Assembly: GCA_964608735.1 (NCBI GenBank)
Contig: CAZSPL010000166.1
Location: forward strand, 1-9,170
Source: CAZSPL01 sp964608735
GTDB taxonomy: Bacteria; JAJVIF01; JAPKYR01; CAZSPL01
Reading direction: 5' to 3'
Length of the DNA: 9,170 nt
In this document: one piece after another, positions 6,111 to 9,170 of the stretch
Position numbering within the stretch: the stretch's first letter is position 1
How the letters are laid out: every line of letters starts with the position of its first letter
Position numbers and translations under genes: made by a program
The notes under the pieces: generated by a model
Databases searched by the model: none
Told to the model about the DNA's origin: nothing
What the model saw: the letters and a program-made list of their open reading frames with translations, nothing else

Positions 6111-7337
6111 ATGAGCGTAGAATATGGAGACAGGAAATTTCTCGCCCAGCGGATGTACCGCCTCGGGGGGGAAGCGGCATTCGAGCTTCTCAATACGGCG
6201 AGGCTTCTCGAAAAAGATGGGCGCAAGCTGGTACATATGCAAATAGGGGAGCCCGATTTCGACACGCCGCGCAAGATAATCGACAAGGCCAAATGGGCGC
6301 TTGATAACCACGACACGCACTACACGCCGTCGCCGGGGAAGATAGAGATGCGCGAAGCGGTGGCCGAATATTACCGGCGGCATCGCGGCTATGACATAAC
6401 ATATGAAAATGTGTGCATCACGCCCGGGCTGAAGCCCGCGATATTCCTTTCGCTGCTCGCTGTAGTGGAAGAAGGGGATGAGGTCATCTACCCTGACCCG
6501 GGATACCCGACCTATGCGTCGGTTGTGAATTTTCTCGGCGCGAAGCCGGTGCCGATGCATCTGAAGGAGGAGAAGGGATTCCGGTTCGATGTCAATGAGT
6601 TGAAGGCGCTGGTGACCGACAAGACGCGCGGGATAATCCTCAACAGCCCGGAGAATCCCACCGGGGGAGTTCTCACGAAGGAAGACAACCAGGCGATAGC
6701 CGACTTGGCGAAGGAAAAGGATCTGTGGGTGTTCACCGATGAGATTTATTGCCAGCTCGTTTACGACGGGATGAAATATTCGTCGATACGCGATTTCAAG
6801 GGCATGGAAGACCGGGTGCTTCTCGCCGACGGGCATTCGAAGATATTCGCGATGACCGGCTGGCGTCTCGGGTATGTCGTGGCACCGAAGCATATCGCCA
6901 AGGGACTGGGCATGCTTATGACGAATTCGGCGAGCTGCGCGGGGAGTTTCATACAGACGGCGGGCATCACGGCGCTTCTCGAGGAGCACCCGGAGATCCC
7001 GATGATGAAGGAAGAATTCGAAGCGCGTCGCAACCTGATAGTCGACATGCTGAACGACATCCCCGGGGTCAAATGCCACAAGCCCGCGGGGGCGTTCTAT
7101 GTGTTCCCGAATATCACGTCGTTCGGGAAACCGGCGACGGCGATCCAGGAATGGCTGTTGCAGGGGGCGTACAAGGCGGGCTTGACCGACCAGCCCATCG
7201 ACGGTGTGGTGCTTCTCGCGGGTTCCGCGTTCGGGCCGTACGGCGAAGGCTATCTGCGGCTGAGTTACGCCAACAGCCGGGAGAATATAGAGAAGGCGAT
7301 AACATTCATGAAAGCGGCGCTGAAGCGTCTCGATTAG
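6111..7337 (+). CDS. Class I/II PLP-dependent aminotransferase, aspartate aminotransferase-like
   Basis: The 408-residue protein has the normal length and all main motifs of fold-type I aminotransferases: the N-terminal QIGEPDFDTP (44-53), YTPSPG (71-76), NPTGG (182-186) contacting the cofactor, DEIY (210-213) with the aspartate for the pyridine nitrogen, SKIFAMTGWRLGY (243-255) with Lys244 as the Schiff-base lysine, and YLRLSYA (381-387) with Arg383 binding the substrate carboxylate. It transfers an amino group between an amino acid and a 2-oxo acid in the cytoplasm. The exact substrate (aspartate, alanine, aromatic or diaminopimelate-related) cannot be fixed from the sequence. The start at 6111 has AAGGAG 7 nt upstream; an in-frame ATG at 6081 would add 10 residues and has a poorer site. 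It has its own strong promoter and appears monocistronic. No cofactor or active-site residue is missing. Confidence 0.92.
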   Translation: MSVEYGDRKFLAQRMYRLGGEAAFELLNTARLLEKDGRKLVHMQIGEPDFDTPRKIIDKAKWALDNHDTHYTPSPGKIEMREAVAEYYRRHRGYDITYENVCITPGLKPAIFLSLLAVVEEGDEVIYPDPGYPTYASVVNFLGAKPVPMHLKEEKGFRFDVNELKALVTDKTRGIILNSPENPTGGVLTKEDNQAIADLAKEKDLWVFTDEIYCQLVYDGMKYSSIRDFKGMEDRVLLADGHSKIFAMTGWRLGYVVAPKHIAKGLGMLMTNSASCAGSFIQTAGITALLEEHPEIPMMKEEFEARRNLIVDMLNDIPGVKCHKPAGAFYVFPNITSFGKPATAIQEWLLQGAYKAGLTDQPIDGVVLLAGSAFGPYGEGYLRLSYANSRENIEKAITFMKAALKRLD

Positions 7338-7356
7338 CCGTTTTCGTCACGGCTAC

Positions 7357-7382
7357 ACCGCTTTTCGCGCGGTAAAATTTTT
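7357..7382 (+). terminator. Weak terminator-like hairpin after the aminotransferase
   Basis: ACCGC (7357-7361) pairs with GCGGT (7369-7373), followed by AAAA and five T. A second small stem, TAGCCG/CGGCTA (7335-7340 and 7350-7355), overlaps the stop codon. Together they may end the aminotransferase transcript. Confidence 0.4.
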
Positions 7383-7446
7383 CGCCGGATCGCGATTCTT
7401 TATTGTATTTTATGAAAACTAAGGTATATCTATATATGGTAGAATG

Positions 7447-7486
7447 CGTGGCCGAGGCAGTACAGGATGAACCAAGCCACGTTTTT
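7447..7486 (+). terminator. Hairpin followed by T-run between the aminotransferase and STAS genes
   Basis: CGTGGC (7447-7452) and GCCACG (7476-7481) enclose a 23-base loop, followed by TTTTT. This resembles an intrinsic terminator with an unusually large loop. A -10-like TAGAAT (7440-7445) sits just upstream, so a very short transcript or an attenuator for the downstream gene is also possible. Confidence 0.35.
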
Positions 7487-7588
7487 GCTTTCATTAGGGG
7501 TACGCCGTCGGGGACGGTTTGAAATTCTTTTAACGTTGAAGCATCATAAGTGGCGTTTTTTCGATAATATTCTGAGGGTTTCGCAAAT

Positions 7589-7939
7589 ATGAAGCTATCT
7601 ATGAACCATGTTGACGATGTATGTTACCTGACGCTGGCCGGTGAGATAGACTCGCTCTCGGCGGGGCTTATCAAGGACAAGATCCAGAGCCAGGTGGAAT
7701 CGCAGATATACAACATCGTGTTCGACATGACCCAGGTCAAGTTCATGGACAGCGCGGGGCTCGGGGTGCTCGTGAGCGGGTTGAAGCTGTGCACGAAGAA
7801 CGGGGGCGACCTTGTGCTGGTGGGGCTTACGGAGAACGTCCGGGAGTTGTTCCGCATAACGCGGCTCGATACGGTTTTCAAGATGTTCCCCGACCGCCAG
7901 GCGGCCGCGGAGACATTCAATTCGAAGCTTCCCGATTAG
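7589..7939 (+). CDS. Single-domain STAS protein, anti-sigma factor antagonist type
   Basis: The 116-residue protein is one STAS domain of the SpoIIAA/RsbV kind, with normal length. It shows the typical beta strand followed by GEIDSLSAG (18-26), the central FDMTQVKFMDSAGLGVLVS (45-63) with Ser55 in the DSAGL motif, where family members are phosphorylated by a partner anti-sigma kinase, and a C-terminal stretch FRITRLDTVFKMFP. In this family the unphosphorylated protein binds the anti-sigma kinase and frees a sigma factor. No kinase, phosphatase or sigma gene is in the window, so its partner must be elsewhere, or it serves another STAS-dependent pathway such as lipid asymmetry or chemosensory control. 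The start has GAGGG about 10 nt upstream. No convincing -35/-10 pair was found in 7500-7588. A strong terminator follows, so it is probably transcribed alone. Confidence 0.9.
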   Translation: MKLSMNHVDDVCYLTLAGEIDSLSAGLIKDKIQSQVESQIYNIVFDMTQVKFMDSAGLGVLVSGLKLCTKNGGDLVLVGLTENVRELFRITRLDTVFKMFPDRQAAAETFNSKLPD

Positions 7940-7965
7940 GGGAAATAGTGTGTGTGGGGATGCCG

Positions 7966-7987
7966 GGCGCGCATATGCGCCTTTTTT
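7966..7987 (+). terminator. Intrinsic terminator of the STAS gene
   Basis: GGCGC (7966-7970) pairs with GCGCC (7977-7981) around GCATAT, followed directly by six T (7982-7987). The last T overlaps the stop codon of the converging regulator gene. On the minus strand no T-run follows, so it acts only on the plus strand. Confidence 0.75.
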
Positions 7988-8526
7988 CATAGCCTGAAAC
8001 CGAAGACGCTTGCCTGGTAATTGGTGCACTTGCCATCGGCGCAGATCTCGTTGAGTTCCTCGCGCAGCAGGTCGCGATGCTTGAGAATGGTGGAATGTAC
8101 GGTTTCCAAATCCTCTTCCTTGAACCTGAAATCGTTTCGCGTACCGAGTACGACGGCCTTGTCGTAGCGGGATAACGTGATTTTAAAATCGTCCCTCAGT
8201 GCCTGGAGCAGGCCGAAAAGGAAGAGCTGGCGGTGCTTGCTGGGGATGTCGGTAAGTTCGCTGATGCATCCGGGCGCGCTGAGGCGATAATAGTCTTCTT
8301 TTATAAATCCCTTGCCCTGCCGGGTCTCGACAAAATCGATAACCCCTGCTTTCTTGAGCACGCGGAAATGGTGATAGAGGTTGTTGGGCTTGATATCAAT
8401 CAGGTCGGCGACCTGTTTCGGTGTGCGCGGGACTTTAAGGCACGCGGCGATGCGTATCCTGATGGGGTCGAACAGGGCCTTCAACTGGCCATCGGTCTCT
8501 TTGTCGGTTTGAACAGGTTCATTCAT
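7987..8526 (-). CDS. ArsR-like winged-helix transcriptional regulator, paralogue B
   Basis: The 179-residue protein has an ArsR-type winged helix at about residues 14-82: the start QLKALFDPIRIRI, a second helix RTPKQVADLI, a recognition helix with PNNLYHHFRVLKKAG (47-61), and a wing ending QGKGFIKEDYYRL (70-82). Such proteins bind promoter DNA as dimers. The remaining about 97 residues form a helical C-terminal domain of unknown ligand, ending in NYQASVFGFRL. No metal-binding CxC motif of classical ArsR/SmtB sensors is seen. It is the second gene of a two-gene unit, 34 bp behind its paralogue, with AAAGGA about 8 nt before the ATG. Over the winged helix the two proteins share about 44 of 69 residues. 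It converges on the STAS gene. Its target is unknown; autoregulation is plausible. Confidence 0.88.
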   Translation of the reverse strand: MNEPVQTDKETDGQLKALFDPIRIRIAACLKVPRTPKQVADLIDIKPNNLYHHFRVLKKAGVIDFVETRQGKGFIKEDYYRLSAPGCISELTDIPSKHRQLFLFGLLQALRDDFKITLSRYDKAVVLGTRNDFRFKEEDLETVHSTILKHRDLLREELNEICADGKCTNYQASVFGFRL

Positions 8527-8560
8527 CGCTTGATCCTTTAAAATCGCTGTTTAATCTTCT

Positions 8561-9100
8561 TTACAGGCGGAAACAGAAGAAATTGACCTGGTAGTTGCAT
8601 TCGCCTGCGGGGTCATTGAAAGTCTTGAGGTCAGCCATGAGTTTACCCGCACGGGCGAGCGCGGTCTGTTTAACCAATTCGAGCTTATCGTCCGGGATGG
8701 CGAAATCATCACGGGACCCGACCCCGGAGATGCATTCGAATTTACCAAGGGATTCGGAGAGGTCTTCCATGGCGGCTTGCATGAGGCTCTGGAAGAACGT
8801 CATTCGGCTTGGCAGGGGGACGGTGGCAACGGGGATGATAAAGTCGTCGCTTACGAGCTTGAAGAAGGTCTCCTTGATGAACCCCTTGCCCTTTGTCGTC
8901 TGCACCTGCTTGATGATACCGGCATTTTCGAGCACGCGGAAGTGGTAGTAGAGGTTGTTCGGGCGTACGTTGATGATGTTGGCAATCTGTTTCGGAGTAC
9001 GCGGAGTCTTGAGGAGATGTGAGATTCGAATCCTGACGGGGTCATAAAGGGCCTTGAGTTGAGTGTCGGTAAGTTCGACTGGATTTCTTTTTTCGTTCAT
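8561..9100 (-). CDS. ArsR-like winged-helix transcriptional regulator, paralogue A
   Basis: This 179-residue protein has the same length and domain order as its downstream neighbour. The winged helix covers about residues 14-82, with PRTPKQIANIINVRPNNLYY in the helix-turn-helix and TKGKGFIKETFFKL in the wing. The C-terminal domain is more divergent but also ends in a short NYQ...FRL signature. Both start MNE, and the motif Q14 lies at the same position, so this is a plain tandem duplication. It is the first gene of the unit, with a near-consensus promoter about 40 bp upstream. The ribosome binding site is weak (GGACGG-like, then a T-run up to the ATG). The differing C-terminal domains suggest that the two proteins may sense different signals or form heterodimers (inference). 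Confidence 0.88.
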   Translation of the reverse strand: MNEKRNPVELTDTQLKALYDPVRIRISHLLKTPRTPKQIANIINVRPNNLYYHFRVLENAGIIKQVQTTKGKGFIKETFFKLVSDDFIIPVATVPLPSRMTFFQSLMQAAMEDLSESLGKFECISGVGSRDDFAIPDDKLELVKQTALARAGKLMADLKTFNDPAGECNYQVNFFCFRL

Positions 9101-9141
9101 GAAAAAAACCGTCCGCGATTTGTTTCCTGAAGTAGGGCTGG

Positions 9142-9170
9142 ATGATACGTTTAATGCATGAAAATGTCAA
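9142..9170 (-). promoter_or_regulatory. Sigma70-type promoter of the tandem regulator genes
   Basis: Read on the minus strand, TTGACA (9170-9165), 17 bases, then TATCAT (9147-9142). The -35 box is the last six bases of the window. Transcription would start near 9135, giving a leader of about 35 nt before the ATG at 9100. Confidence 0.65.

Noticed and set aside
6042..7079. A 345-codon minus-strand open frame
   Set aside because: It is antisense to the aminotransferase, which has all family motifs. The frame is a by-product of the codon bias of the sense gene.
7595..8029. A 144-codon minus-strand frame over the STAS gene
   Set aside because: It lies opposite the well-recognised STAS domain and also overlaps the end of a regulator gene; no protein features seen.

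Overview
The window comes from a GC-rich bacterial chromosome. It has Shine-Dalgarno sequences, sigma70-type promoters and two long exported lipoproteins with clear lipoboxes, which suggests a Gram-negative-type cell envelope. Nothing here fixes the taxon. The mix of a HEAT-repeat lipoprotein, a large lipoprotein of an unnamed family and paired intergenic repeats fits a poorly described or uncultured lineage, but that is inference.

Left part (1-2124, minus strand): one open frame of at least 708 codons encodes a lipoprotein made almost entirely of HEAT-type repeats of about 33 residues, and it runs off the left edge. Middle (2125-5605): a plus-strand gene encodes only the zinc-ribbon and coiled-coil C-terminal part of a large serine recombinase. 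It converges, with a 3-base gap, on a minus-strand gene for a 788-residue lipoprotein with Asp-box-like motifs. Two copies of a 67-bp repeat (2219-2285 and 5539-5605, 62 of 67 identical, same orientation) lie 94 and 98 bp upstream of the start codons of the two lipoprotein genes. They also bracket the recombinase remnant and the second lipoprotein gene.

Intergenic 5441-6110: no credible gene, but it holds repeat copy 2, an imperfect palindrome, several GC-rich inverted repeats, a strong intrinsic terminator oriented to the minus strand with no gene in front of it (a possible small RNA), and a near-consensus promoter for the next gene.

Right part (6111-9170): a class I PLP-dependent aminotransferase, then a single-domain STAS protein of the anti-sigma factor antagonist type that ends in a strong terminator. 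Facing it is a minus-strand pair of tandem ArsR-like winged-helix regulators, both 179 residues, clearly duplicated from one ancestor and probably transcribed from a promoter at the right edge.

The genes do not form one obvious pathway. The best candidates for undescribed biology are the repeat shared upstream of two lipoprotein genes, the recombinase C-terminus lacking its catalytic domain, and the possible orphan RNA upstream of the aminotransferase.
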